Assembly: GCA_015295945.1 (NCBI GenBank)
Contig: DVED01000139.1
Coordinates: 1 to 64,000 of the forward strand
Origin: Oscillatoriales cyanobacterium M59_W2019_021
GTDB lineage: Bacteria; Cyanobacteriota; Cyanobacteriia; Cyanobacteriales; Geitlerinemataceae
DNA: 64,000 nucleotides
Direction: 5' to 3'
Shown here: positions 56,069 to 64,000 of the stretch, in pieces
How the letters are laid out: each line of letters begins with the position of its first letter
Numbering within the stretch: the first letter of the stretch is position 1
Translations under genes and position numbers: made by a program
The notes under the pieces: generated by a model
Seen by the model: the letters and a program-made list of their open reading frames with translations, nothing else
Told to the model about the DNA's origin: nothing
Database searches by the model: none

Positions 56069-57601
56069 TTAGTGATGTCTTTTTAAAAGCTGTAACCCTC
56101 GATTTTTGAGGTTTGTTCGCTGTGAGTTTGATAACCCAACACAGAGCGCGATCGCCAGGGCAACCCCTGAAGTGACGGCAGCCGATCCGATCAGAGAGAG
56201 CCACGTCGTTGCCTGGAGAAAATGACTGCCATACAACGCCGCCGCGAACAATGCCAACAAGGTTAAGCCCGGTCTGACAATACCCCGCAGTTGAACGAGA
56301 AAAGGAATTCCAAAAAAGCGACCAACCGACCAAGGGTAAGCAATACTTAAAATCAAACGACCGATTAAAAATCCCAAACACAGCCCTAAAACTCCGAGGT
56401 CGAAAACCTCGATCGCCAACCCAGCGAGTACTAAGGATATGGTTGTCGAAACAAAACCGATAATTACCTTATTGCGTAAATCTAGAGTCAGATTGATGAT
56501 GGCAGCATCGTTCCGAATCAAAACCAATTGAGTAACCAATAAGACGATTGCCAAGGTGGGAAGCGGTCCGGCATCATAGCTGGCGCCCACCCACAATTTC
56601 AGAAAAGATTGATTCCACAATAAAATTGTCGAACCCACCACGGCAACGATCAGCCAAGTCACGGACATGATTTCATGGCGAACCCCCATGGCTTTCTTTA
56701 AATTGCCAGAGCCAATGATGCCACCCAACCCAGGAGCCACACCTACAACGACAATCGCGATAATATTGATAATTGTTTCGGGAACGTATTTCGTCAGCGA
56801 GTAAGTCGTGACCAATTCCGCAGAGCTGAGAACTCCTAATAAAACCACATCGCTAGACCGCATGAGCGTCATGACTAAGTTCCACAGTTGAAACCAAACG
56901 CTCAGTTGGAAAAATTGGCGGATTTCTCCCCATTTCGGTCGGGCAATCCCGAACCAAGTGACATAGGTTCGCGTGACCTGCCAGAAAAAAAGTCCCGTCA
57001 AAATGGTCGATGCCAGTGTGGCTAAAGCCACCCCGATCAATCCGCCTTTTAAATACAAAGCTAAGACCGTCAGTCCGCCGCCAATTCCGGACAGACAAGC
57101 CGACAATCCCATCCGCTTGTAGCCCAGATTTTCACCCGTCAACACCGATTCGGGAATGGCGGATAAATCTGTGGCGATCAGGTTGAGGAGTAAGACGGAT
57201 GCTGCCAGTCGAACGGTTAGATAAAAGTCTGGGGAGGCATGCAGCCAAATGGGTGAAAACCAAACCAGAATTAATCCGAGAGGGACGAGTAAAGGGAGAA
57301 ACAACAGCCAAACGGCTAAGGCTCTGCCCACTTGAGAGCGTTTCTCGTGGTAGTCCGCAGAAGACTGCTGGTGGGCAACGGTCCATTTAAGGGCTTGGGT
57401 CGGACGACCGCTGGCGGGGGTTACATATCCGATCAAACGCCCTAAGACTTGCCAGATGCCATAGCCAAAGTCGCCCAATCCACTGACCAGTAAGGGATTA
57501 ATGATAAAACCAACCACAAGCCGCACTCCGTAATCTAAAACAGATGCCACGGCATTGAGAGAGGCTTTTTTCGTTAAGTTAGACTTTTGCGTAAGAGTCA
57601 C
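56069..57601 (-). CDS. Polysaccharide flippase (Wzx-like)
   Basis: 510 residues from a GTG at 57601 (a TTG at 57619 is also in frame; no ATG nearby). About twelve to fourteen hydrophobic helices with the MATE/Wzx pattern: short Lys-rich N-terminus (SNLTKKASLNAVASVLDYGV), helix pairs, and LVTTYSLTKYVPETIINIIA in the centre. It should move lipid-linked repeat units across the membrane. It lies between the kinase pair and the Stf0-like sulfotransferase. Confidence 0.87.
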   Translation of the reverse strand: MTLTQKSNLTKKASLNAVASVLDYGVRLVVGFIINPLLVSGLGDFGYGIWQVLGRLIGYVTPASGRPTQALKWTVAHQQSSADYHEKRSQVGRALAVWLLFLPLLVPLGLILVWFSPIWLHASPDFYLTVRLAASVLLLNLIATDLSAIPESVLTGENLGYKRMGLSACLSGIGGGLTVLALYLKGGLIGVALATLASTILTGLFFWQVTRTYVTWFGIARPKWGEIRQFFQLSVWFQLWNLVMTLMRSSDVVLLGVLSSAELVTTYSLTKYVPETIINIIAIVVVGVAPGLGGIIGSGNLKKAMGVRHEIMSVTWLIVAVVGSTILLWNQSFLKLWVGASYDAGPLPTLAIVLLVTQLVLIRNDAAIINLTLDLRNKVIIGFVSTTISLVLAGLAIEVFDLGVLGLCLGFLIGRLILSIAYPWSVGRFFGIPFLVQLRGIVRPGLTLLALFAAALYGSHFLQATTWLSLIGSAAVTSGVALAIALCVGLSNSQRTNLKNRGLQLLKRHH

Positions 57602-57656
57602 GAGAGTTAGTGTTCCCAAACGTAATGGGGCAAAATCAAGAATGAGGGCATGGCGT

Positions 57657-58373
57657 TTAAACGATCGATCTGAGGTTCAAGGTATCGAGGACTCGATCGG
57701 CAATTCGATCGGCGGTGGCTTCGCTGGTGTCGTAACGCAGAACTTTCAACCCTCGCTCGACGACGAGACGATCGAGAATTTGTCCGGCAGTCTGGCGATA
57801 GCGCCTGAGAAAGTCATAGCCTTCCTCGGGGGATTTGTTTTTAATTTCATGTTCCCGATTTCGGGTATAAACTCGCTCGAGTAAGATGCGATCGGGGGCG
57901 TCCAACCAAACGACTAAATCTAACTTGGCAGCCCAGCGTTCGAGTCGATCGTTCCACCATCGCTCGGACTGCGGACGGTTCATCAGTTGGGGTCCGAATT
58001 CTCGAAGCATGGCTAGACGGTAAATCGGTCCTTGATCCCAAACGATGGCGCGATCGCTCCGGTGCGGGCGTTCTGAAGCTCGATACCAGGCATCCAGGTA
58101 GACCATCGATCTCAATTCGGTTCGCGAGAACCATCGCGTCGAGTTCGGTTCCGGTAAATAGGTCGTCAATCCAAATTTGAGAACGTCGATCCACTCGGGA
58201 AGCGTTTGCCATTTAGACAGACCGATTCCCCCTTGAAGGCGATCGCTTTTCCGACACAGGGTTTGCAGTAGGGTGCTTTTGCCGACGCCGGAAGAACCGA
58301 TAATTTCGATCGTCGAGAGCGGCAAAGCTGAGGTGCAACGGTCTTTGATTGAATCAGATGTATCGAGTTTCAT
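57657..58373 (-). CDS. P-loop kinase-like protein of the exopolysaccharide cluster
   Basis: 238 residues. The Walker A loop is IEIIGSSGVGKSTLLQTLCR at about 22-41. The later segment WDQGPIYRLAMLREFG corresponds to the DR(Y/F/W) region of nucleoside monophosphate kinases, and LVVWLDAPDRILLERVYTRN then matches the LxxxxPxxxxxRxxxR pattern of thymidylate kinases. The lid part carries EIKNKSPEEGYDFLRRYRQT. It is best described as a thymidylate-kinase-like fold with an unknown substrate; a role in sugar or lipid phosphorylation of the cluster is inference. It follows the fused kinase by 15 bases. Confidence 0.75.
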   Translation of the reverse strand: MKLDTSDSIKDRCTSALPLSTIEIIGSSGVGKSTLLQTLCRKSDRLQGGIGLSKWQTLPEWIDVLKFGLTTYLPEPNSTRWFSRTELRSMVYLDAWYRASERPHRSDRAIVWDQGPIYRLAMLREFGPQLMNRPQSERWWNDRLERWAAKLDLVVWLDAPDRILLERVYTRNREHEIKNKSPEEGYDFLRRYRQTAGQILDRLVVERGLKVLRYDTSEATADRIADRVLDTLNLRSIV

Positions 58374-58387
58374 GACTGATTTTCGAT

Positions 58388-59920
58388 TTAGAGAACTGAC
58401 CAGATGAGCGATTTGATTTCCGCCACCACATCGGCTTGCGGGCGACTGGCATCGATTTCAAATGCGGGGGTTTGTTGCCAATCCAAGTTCCAAACTTCTG
58501 TCGAACGCCGTCGGACTCCCTCTGCCTTTTCGTCCGTACGTCGCTGCAAGGCAATTTCGGGATCGAGTTTTAAAACCAGCAATAAGTCGGGCAGTACGAT
58601 GGAGCGATAGTAATTGCGTTCGATTTGGATTAACCCTTCAACCCATCGATTCCGATGGCACGGAGCGACTTGATGCTCGATCTGGGGTCCGTCCATCACC
58701 ATGGCATCCGGCAGGGGAAATCGATCGCACAGAACGATGCCGCCCCGATTGGCAAAACGGCGGGCGCGAATGTAGTTTCGGTAGCGATCTCGCGCCCAGA
58801 AAATATGCTGAAATAATCGAATATAACCGGGAAATACCGGAGATGCAGACTCTTCTGACGGTGAGGGACGCCCGAAGACCCCTCCGACTAACCGACCCAC
58901 TTTGAGCGTCGCCCTCACCAGATAGGTACTCAAAGACCAAGGCGGTTTGCCCATATGCACGTTGAGGGTATCGAACTCTCGAGATAACCATGCAGTCGCT
59001 TGGGCAATGGCAGTGGATTTTCCAGCCCCATCTCCGCCCACTAAGGCAATCATCACCCCGCCACTGACCAAGGATTTTTTAGGTAGACCCCCCGCGATCC
59101 GACGGATCGCGGCGCGGGTTAACCCGCGCCAAAGTTTCAACGTCGCTTCTACAAGACGAGATTGGCGGGTATGGGGTTGCAACGCTTTGAGCAGTTGGCG
59201 TCCGGCTTGAAGGCGAGTCGGTAGCGGACATCCGAGTTGTAAAGACTGCACGCAAGTCTCGAATAACGCTCGATCGATATACGGTAAATGAGTTTTTAAA
59301 TTTTCATCGAGTTGAGTCCAATTCACGCGGGGTTGTAAATCTTCAAATTCTTGCCGCGCGGATTGGGGCAGTTTTCCTTTTCCAGCGAGGAGAACTTCCC
59401 AGGTTGAGTATTTCAAAATCAGACGCACGACCAGAATGATGAATTCAAATTCGGGTGTGGGCAGTCGAAAGAATCGATCGAGCTGGCTCGAGGCGAGGAA
59501 TGCTTCTTCGACGGGCAAGCGATAGTTTTTGGTGCGATCGTGACCGAGAACGAGTTGATAGTGCGCGTGCACGTGAACGAATTTATCGCTCTCGAGATCG
59601 TAGCCGTAGTAGTTGAGAATGCCGGGAAGTTGGCTGAAGGGTGGGACTTGGGTTTGTTTGAACCCCAAGCTCGCCAAAATTTCGGTAAACCGTCCGACAT
59701 CGGCGCGAGACACCAATAAATCGAGATCGTTTTCCCCACTCGCCGACCGATCGATGGCTAAATTGCTCTTCCAATGACAGTAGTTGATGTTCTCTCCTTC
59801 GAGGGTTTGACAGAGGCGATCGATTAAATTGAGAATCGGCTTAGAGGAAACTCGGCAACTCTCGGGTTGGGTTTCTAATTCCGGGCGATCGACAAAAGGG
59901 GTCTGTTGAGTAAAAGTCAT
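58388..59920 (-). CDS. Fusion of nucleotidyltransferase-like domain and P-loop (thymidylate-kinase-like) kinase
   Basis: 510 residues from the ATG at 59920 (a GTG at 59965 adds 15). Residues about 25-250 begin CQTLEGENINYCHWKSNLAI and SGENDLDLLVSRADVGRFTE with the DxD-like pair Asp65/Asp67, the pattern of NTase-fold proteins that recognise phosphate substrates. Residues about 288-510 hold the P-loop ALVGGDGAGKSTAIAQATAW (about 291-310), GGIVLCDRFPLPDAMVMDGP and VLKLDPEIALQRRTDEKAEG, as in thymidylate kinases. An Arg-rich linker (about 262-284) lies over a tandem palindrome in the DNA. It is the first gene of the minus-strand exopolysaccharide run. A glycan or lipid kinase is possible; substrate unknown. 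Confidence 0.75.
   Translation of the reverse strand: MTFTQQTPFVDRPELETQPESCRVSSKPILNLIDRLCQTLEGENINYCHWKSNLAIDRSASGENDLDLLVSRADVGRFTEILASLGFKQTQVPPFSQLPGILNYYGYDLESDKFVHVHAHYQLVLGHDRTKNYRLPVEEAFLASSQLDRFFRLPTPEFEFIILVVRLILKYSTWEVLLAGKGKLPQSARQEFEDLQPRVNWTQLDENLKTHLPYIDRALFETCVQSLQLGCPLPTRLQAGRQLLKALQPHTRQSRLVEATLKLWRGLTRAAIRRIAGGLPKKSLVSGGVMIALVGGDGAGKSTAIAQATAWLSREFDTLNVHMGKPPWSLSTYLVRATLKVGRLVGGVFGRPSPSEESASPVFPGYIRLFQHIFWARDRYRNYIRARRFANRGGIVLCDRFPLPDAMVMDGPQIEHQVAPCHRNRWVEGLIQIERNYYRSIVLPDLLLVLKLDPEIALQRRTDEKAEGVRRRSTEVWNLDWQQTPAFEIDASRPQADVVAEIKSLIWSVL
59092..59130. repeat. Two back-to-back palindromes inside the kinase fusion gene
   Basis: CCGCGATCC-GAC-GGATCGCGG (59092-59112) is followed by GGCGCGGGTTAACCCGCGCC (59111-59130), a perfect 20-bp palindrome. 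The DNA lies exactly over the linker between the nucleotidyltransferase-like and kinase domains. This looks like a small palindromic element inserted in frame. Confidence 0.7.
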
Positions 59921-60820
59921 GTTGATACACGTCGCTCTACAACTGGAATGGAGCGAATTCTCCACGAGTCAAACTGGCTCGACTTTCGCTAGCAGAATGG
60001 ACAGCGAGATCGCGAGTGGTTGGAGTGACTTGACGAGTTCCCCGCTTGCTCGTACTCGTTTTTAGGAGAATCTCTGGGTATGGACGATGTTGTCGCTCTC
60101 TCGTCCATCTCGACAACCTCGAGCCTGGACTTATCTCGGTTGTATCCGTAATAACACGGAAGATCTAGTTTTCTTAATTTTCTCTTAATCTCACGATCGG
60201 CGGCAAATTCGAGTCAAACTCCCTCGATCGCGGGCTGGAAGTTGCCGCGTGGGGTATGGCAACTGCCTCCTTCTTTAAATCTAGCCATCGCTCCACGACC
60301 CATCTCTTGACCCGGTTGCCCTGTTGGGAGTGGCAAAATCTCCAGAATCCCGATTGTGCCGTTAAAAAAGTTTCGACCCTCGTAAATTATTGGGATTCTT
60401 GCAGAGCCCAAACTCACGATCTAGTCGGGGTTCGAGGACTTCTGGGTCGGGAATAGCTGCCATCGATCGGCTCCCTTGTCCGATCGATCTCGCCGCATCT
60501 TCACGAGATCGCCATTCGAGCCTTGCGATCTCCTCTCCGGGTGGCTGCCGCCCGACGCTGCATCTGAAGGAAAACCCTCAACCCCATCGAATTCTAAATA
60601 AAATATAAAATTAACTGTGAAAATACTGACATTCAGATTAAGAGCAGATTAACATGTCCGTATAAGCACGGAATTCAGTTTTGCAGCCAGGGGATCGAGG
60701 GCTAGGAGACCGACCGAATGTATTCTTTTCCATCCCCAATGACAACAGCGAACGCTCTACCCCGAAATCGATCGGTTTTTCCGCGCCGGATTCTAACGGA
60801 ACTCGACCCCCTCGCTAATC
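59921..60820. other. Divergent regulatory region of the exopolysaccharide locus
   Basis: About 900 bases between the minus-strand run and the plus-strand glycosyltransferase. No gene is convincing; short frames at 60214-60608 have poor composition. The part 60595-60660 is AT-rich (AATAAAATATAAAATTAACTG) and could hold a promoter for the plus genes. Direct or inverted repeats of operator type were not seen with certainty. The length suggests complex control of both transcripts. Confidence 0.4.
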
Positions 60821-61978
60821 ATGAAAGCTATGAGAGAAGCAACCATTTGGCACGTAGGAGGAGAAGATGTGCGCATGCGAATTCCCCTACTCCTCAACCT
60901 TCGAGAAAAAGGCTTCCGGGTTGGGGCTGTTGGCTCTGAGAATGGACGCGCGTTTTTCGAGCATCAGATTCCCTATTTTCAATATACCTTGAAACGCGGG
61001 ATCGACCCCAAAGCCGATCGCCAGAGCATCGAGCAACTCTTCCATCTTTTCCGCCAGCATCAGCCCGACTTGGTACACGGTTTCGATACCAAACCCGCCT
61101 GTCTCGTTCCCCCCATTGCCCAGAAAGCCGGTATTGAGGGGCGCGTGAGGACGATCGCCGGAATGGGATACGTCTTCTCCTCGCAATCTCCCTTGGCGCT
61201 GGCTCTGCGACCGATTTATCGCCATCTCCAGCGTCGAGCATCTGCCGCCGCCCAAGTGACGATTTTTCAGAACCCCGACGATCGGGACTATTTCTACCGA
61301 AATCGCATGGTGCGTGAGGGCAATGAGGAACTGGTGTTAGGATCGGGCATCGATATCGAGGGATTGATGCAACAGCGTCCCGCCCTCGACGACCTGACCG
61401 CCCTGCGACAAGAGTTAGAGTTAACCGGAAAACTCGTCGTCACGGCGATCTCTCGTCTCGTTGCGACCAAAGGCATTCGGGAATTTTTGCAAGCCGCCCG
61501 CATCGTTTGCCAACAAGTCGAAAACGTCGCCTTCCTCTTAGTCGGTCCGATCGATTCGGAAGCCAAACAAGCCATTTCCCTCGCCGAAGTGCAGAAATCC
61601 GCGCAATTTGTCCGCTATTTGGGCGTCCGCAACGATATTCCCGCCATCTTGTCCCTCACCGATGTGTTCGTGATGCCCAGCTACTATCGCGAAGGCGTCC
61701 CGCGAGTCTTATTAGAAGCCGGAGCCATGGGCGTGGCTTCGATCGCCACCCACATGCCCGGTTGTAAAGAAGTGGTACGAGATGGCTGGAGCGGTTTGCT
61801 CGTTCCCCCGCGAGATTCCCAGAGCTTAGCCACTGCCATCGTGCGGTTGCTCGTCTCGGCAGGAGACAGAACGGTCATGGGATCTCGATTGAGATCGGAC
61901 GTTCGAGATCGCTTCTCGCTGGCGCGAGTTGCTGATGCCTACAGTCAAATTTACTCTCGCGTATTGAGGAGTGCTTAG
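60821..61978 (+). CDS. Family 4 glycosyltransferase
   Basis: 385 residues. The GT-B fold shows EATIWHVGGEDVRMRIPLLL, GFRVGAVGSENGRAFFEH and the segment RTIAGMGYVFSSQSPLALAL resembling enzymes that add the second sugar onto undecaprenyl-linked sugars (PglA-like). The donor motif is LTDVFVMPSYYREGVPRVLL, with the conserved EGxPxxxLEA. The next gene starts one base after its stop (TAGATG), so they are translationally coupled, and a priming transferase follows. It probably adds an early sugar to the polymer's repeat unit. Confidence 0.9.
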   Translation: MKAMREATIWHVGGEDVRMRIPLLLNLREKGFRVGAVGSENGRAFFEHQIPYFQYTLKRGIDPKADRQSIEQLFHLFRQHQPDLVHGFDTKPACLVPPIAQKAGIEGRVRTIAGMGYVFSSQSPLALALRPIYRHLQRRASAAAQVTIFQNPDDRDYFYRNRMVREGNEELVLGSGIDIEGLMQQRPALDDLTALRQELELTGKLVVTAISRLVATKGIREFLQAARIVCQQVENVAFLLVGPIDSEAKQAISLAEVQKSAQFVRYLGVRNDIPAILSLTDVFVMPSYYREGVPRVLLEAGAMGVASIATHMPGCKEVVRDGWSGLLVPPRDSQSLATAIVRLLVSAGDRTVMGSRLRSDVRDRFSLARVADAYSQIYSRVLRSA

Positions 61979-63136
61979 ATGATTGCCAACGACTTTTTGC
62001 CATTTGCCCTGCCAGATATCGGCAGCGAAGAAACCCACGAAGTCCTCGACACTCTAAAATCGGGCTGGCTGACCACCGGTCCGAAGACCCGACAGTTCGA
62101 GCGCGATTTTGCCGAGTTCCTCGGAGACAGTCTCGAAGCAATTGCCGTCAACTCTGCCACCTCTGGCTTGCATCTAGCCCTAGAAGCCCTGGGAATTGGT
62201 GCGGGCGATGAAGTGATTACGACCCCGTATACCTTTACGGCAACCGCAGAGGTCATCCGTTACTTAGGGGCGCATCCCGTGTTTGTCGATATCGACCCCG
62301 AGACCTTGAACCTCGATCCCGCAGGAATTGAGGCAGCCCTCTCCGAGCGGACGAAAGCCATTATTCCCGTTCATATTGCCGGTTTAGCCTGCGATATGGA
62401 TGCGATTTTGCAGATCGCGCGCGATCGCAACTTGAAAGTGATCGAAGATGCCGCCCATGCCATTCCCACGACTTACCGAGGTGAACTCATCGGCAGCCTG
62501 GATAGCGATGCTACAGTGTATAGCTTCTATGCCAATAAACCCCTCGCCACGGGGGAAGGTGGAATGCTGGTGACCCGTAATGCGGAGATTGCCGAACGCT
62601 GCCGCATCATGCGACTGCACGGGATCGATCGCGACTCGTTCGATCGATATACCTCCACCAAACCCGCATGGCACTACGAAATCGTCGCCCCCGGATTCAA
62701 ATACAACATGACTGACCTCGCTGCCGCTTTGGGCATTCACCAGTTGAGAAAAGTCAGAAACTTTCAAAAGCAACGCGCCGAGATCGCCCGACACTACGAT
62801 ATGGCTTTTGCCGACCTTCCCGTGCAACTCCCCCCGAAACCGCTATTGGGAGATGTTCACTCTTGGCATCTGTATATTCTGCGCTTGTCAGAAACGGCGT
62901 CGATCGATCGAGATGCCTTTATCGAACAGATGGCATCGCGGGGAATTGGTTGCAGCGTTCACTATATCCCGCTCCACATTCATCCTTACTGGCGAGAGAC
63001 TTATCGCCTGCAACCTGAAGATTTTCCTCGAGCTTTATCGGCTTACCAACATGCGGTTAGCCTGCCGATCTATTCCAAAATGACCGACGCCGATCGAGAA
63101 CGAGTGATTCGCGCCGTTCGACAAATTTTAGCTTAA
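61979..63136 (+). CDS. DegT/DnrJ/EryC1 family sugar aminotransferase
   Basis: 385 residues. The PLP-dependent enzyme has [38 protein letters not shown], the aspartate-containing [15 protein letters not shown], and the Schiff-base lysine at Lys187 in [15 protein letters not shown]. The C-terminal part [11 protein letters not shown] and [20 protein letters not shown] are typical of enzymes making UDP-4-amino-sugars (PglE/PseC group). It transfers an amino group to a keto sugar nucleotide. So the polymer may contain an amino-deoxy sugar, though no dehydratase gene is in this window. Confidence 0.93.
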   Translation: MIANDFLPFALPDIGSEETHEVLDTLKSGWLTTGPKTRQFERDFAEFLGDSLEAIAVNSATSGLHLALEALGIGAGDEVITTPYTFTATAEVIRYLGAHPVFVDIDPETLNLDPAGIEAALSERTKAIIPVHIAGLACDMDAILQIARDRNLKVIEDAAHAIPTTYRGELIGSLDSDATVYSFYANKPLATGEGGMLVTRNAEIAERCRIMRLHGIDRDSFDRYTSTKPAWHYEIVAPGFKYNMTDLAAALGIHQLRKVRNFQKQRAEIARHYDMAFADLPVQLPPKPLLGDVHSWHLYILRLSETASIDRDAFIEQMASRGIGCSVHYIPLHIHPYWRETYRLQPEDFPRALSAYQHAVSLPIYSKMTDADRERVIRAVRQILA

Positions 63137-63294
63137 TTGAAAGCAGAAAACCACCGCTACGGTTTCTGAGTTTTCAAATCGTTATCAGTCTTTCGATTGT
63201 CTCGAAAGGCGAACGGTTCGCGGGTTTCTGCGAATTCGTTCGCGAGCTCTTTGGGAGAGCTATTGACTTGGTATTGCAAAAACAGGTGTGTATT

Positions 63295-63891
63295 ATGACT
63301 GTCAAACGAACCTTCGACTTTCTAGTCGCTTTAGGGGGGACGATCGTTCTCCTGCCGCTCTTTGCTGTAATTGCCTTGTGGATCGAAATCGATTCTCCAG
63401 GGTCGATCTTATTCGCGCAAACTCGCATTGGAAAATGGGGTCGTCCTTTCAAAATCTATAAGTTTCGGACGATGGTCGCAAATGCGGAAGCGTTAGGCAA
63501 ACAGATTACCACGGCGGACGATTCTCGAATTACCCGTTCCGGTCAGTTTCTCCGGAAATATAAACTGGACGAACTGCCACAACTGTTGAATGTTTTAAAG
63601 GGAGACATGAGCTTAGTCGGTCCTCGTCCGGAAGTTCCCCAGTATGTCGATTTGTACACGCTCGAACAGCGCCGAGTGTTAAACGTTCGACCGGGAATCA
63701 CCGACCTCGCATCGCTGGAATTTCGCAATGAGAACGATATTCTGGCTCGGGTAGAGAATCCAGAAGACGTTTATATTCGAGATATCATGCCTCGAAAGCT
63801 AAATCTCAACCTTCAGTATATCGCTTGCTCGAGCTTTTTATTCGACATCAACCTCGTTTTCAAGACCTTCGTTCGAGTCGTTGCAGTTTGA
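63295..63891 (+). CDS. Priming sugar transferase (undecaprenyl-phosphate type)
   Basis: 198 residues from the ATG at 63295 (a TTG at 63268 adds nine). The single N-terminal hydrophobic segment is FDFLVALGGTIVLLPLFAVI. The bacterial sugar transferase core is FAQTRIGKWGRPFKIYKFRT, then KYKLDELPQLLNVLKGDMSL and VGPRPEVPQYV, all catalytic signatures. With a short N-terminus it belongs to the PglC-like small phosphoglycosyl transferases. It puts the first sugar phosphate on the lipid carrier and starts the repeat unit. With the preceding two genes it forms a Pgl-like trio. Confidence 0.95.
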   Translation: MTVKRTFDFLVALGGTIVLLPLFAVIALWIEIDSPGSILFAQTRIGKWGRPFKIYKFRTMVANAEALGKQITTADDSRITRSGQFLRKYKLDELPQLLNVLKGDMSLVGPRPEVPQYVDLYTLEQRRVLNVRPGITDLASLEFRNENDILARVENPEDVYIRDIMPRKLNLNLQYIACSSFLFDINLVFKTFVRVVAV

Positions 63892-63946
63892 GGGGTCATT
63901 ATTTAGGGCATCTAAGCTAGAATTGCGATAAACGCCGTTCCATTTC

Positions 63947-63980
63947 CTCGACCCTCCCCTCGATCGAGGGGAGGGTCGAG
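63947..63980. terminator. Perfect 34-bp palindrome after the sugar transferase gene
   Basis: CTCGACCCTCCCCTCGA is followed directly by its exact reverse complement, with no loop beyond the central bases. It lies about 55 bases after the sugar transferase stop. GC-rich symmetry suits a transcript end or a dispersed palindrome, but no T-tract follows. The remaining bases to 64000 show no gene. Confidence 0.5.
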
Positions 63981-64000
63981 TCTCAAGCTACCCTTAAAAA

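Noticed and set aside
60214-60608. Short genes in the divergent region of the exopolysaccharide locus
   Set aside because: Frames on both strands overlap each other and have no recognisable pattern or ribosome site.

Overview
The window reads as a chromosomal segment of a filamentous or colonial cyanobacterium. The GCGATCGC (HIP1) octamer and its GATCG core recur throughout. The genes include a Calvin-cycle type gap2, labA, an N-terminal bilin-type GAF sensor kinase, an Mnx-type manganese exporter, a tmRNA with a cyanobacterial-style tag, and many families typical of the phylum. Intergenic spacers are loaded with short tandem heptamer repeats (STRR-like), purine-rich filler and dispersed palindromes, as in large-genome Oscillatoriales. 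No rRNA, CRISPR array, prophage or intact insertion sequence was seen. Exact genus cannot be told from the sequence alone.

Layout. 0-15.5 kb: an incomplete minus-strand gene at the edge, a large protein of unknown function, a GH38 alpha-mannosidase followed by a GT2 glycosyltransferase, a decayed alcohol dehydrogenase scrap beside a 38-residue membrane peptide, a secreted pentapeptide-repeat/DUF4214 protein, a three-gene signalling operon (NarL-type regulator, CHASE2 histidine kinase, small secreted peptide), a type-I-secretion-like repeat protein, and a divergent pair of membrane proteins carrying winged-helix-like domains. 15.5-28.6 kb is mostly housekeeping: dnaK, ssrA (tmRNA), an ExbB/TolQ channel subunit, a MidA-type methyltransferase, murB, murC, nadD and gap2, with a gene-free stretch before gap2 that looks like mobile-element scar tissue. 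28.6-33.8 kb: an envelope module of an OmpA/BON protein, two coiled-coil proteins sharing a short motif, and an MscS channel. 33.8-47 kb: DUF2062, mnmE, a VOC protein, labA-like, acs, two tiny membrane proteins, mnx, an adenosine-specific kinase, a cysteine desulfurase, a large sensor kinase with two candidate bilin-attachment cysteines, tRNA-Gln and a single-domain response regulator.

47-63.9 kb is the standout region: an eleven-gene minus-strand run plus three divergent plus-strand genes that together look like a Wzx/Wzy-type sulfated exopolysaccharide locus. It has four sulfotransferases of different subfamilies, three GT4 glycosyltransferases, flippase, polymerase, a priming sugar transferase, a DegT sugar aminotransferase, a pectate-lyase-like enzyme, and two adjacent P-loop kinases, one fused to a nucleotidyltransferase-like domain.

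Many genes have in-frame upstream extensions running through repeat sequence; the starts given here are trimmed where homology or a better codon argued for it, and are stated as such. All functional calls rest on motif recognition by eye; no database search was run.
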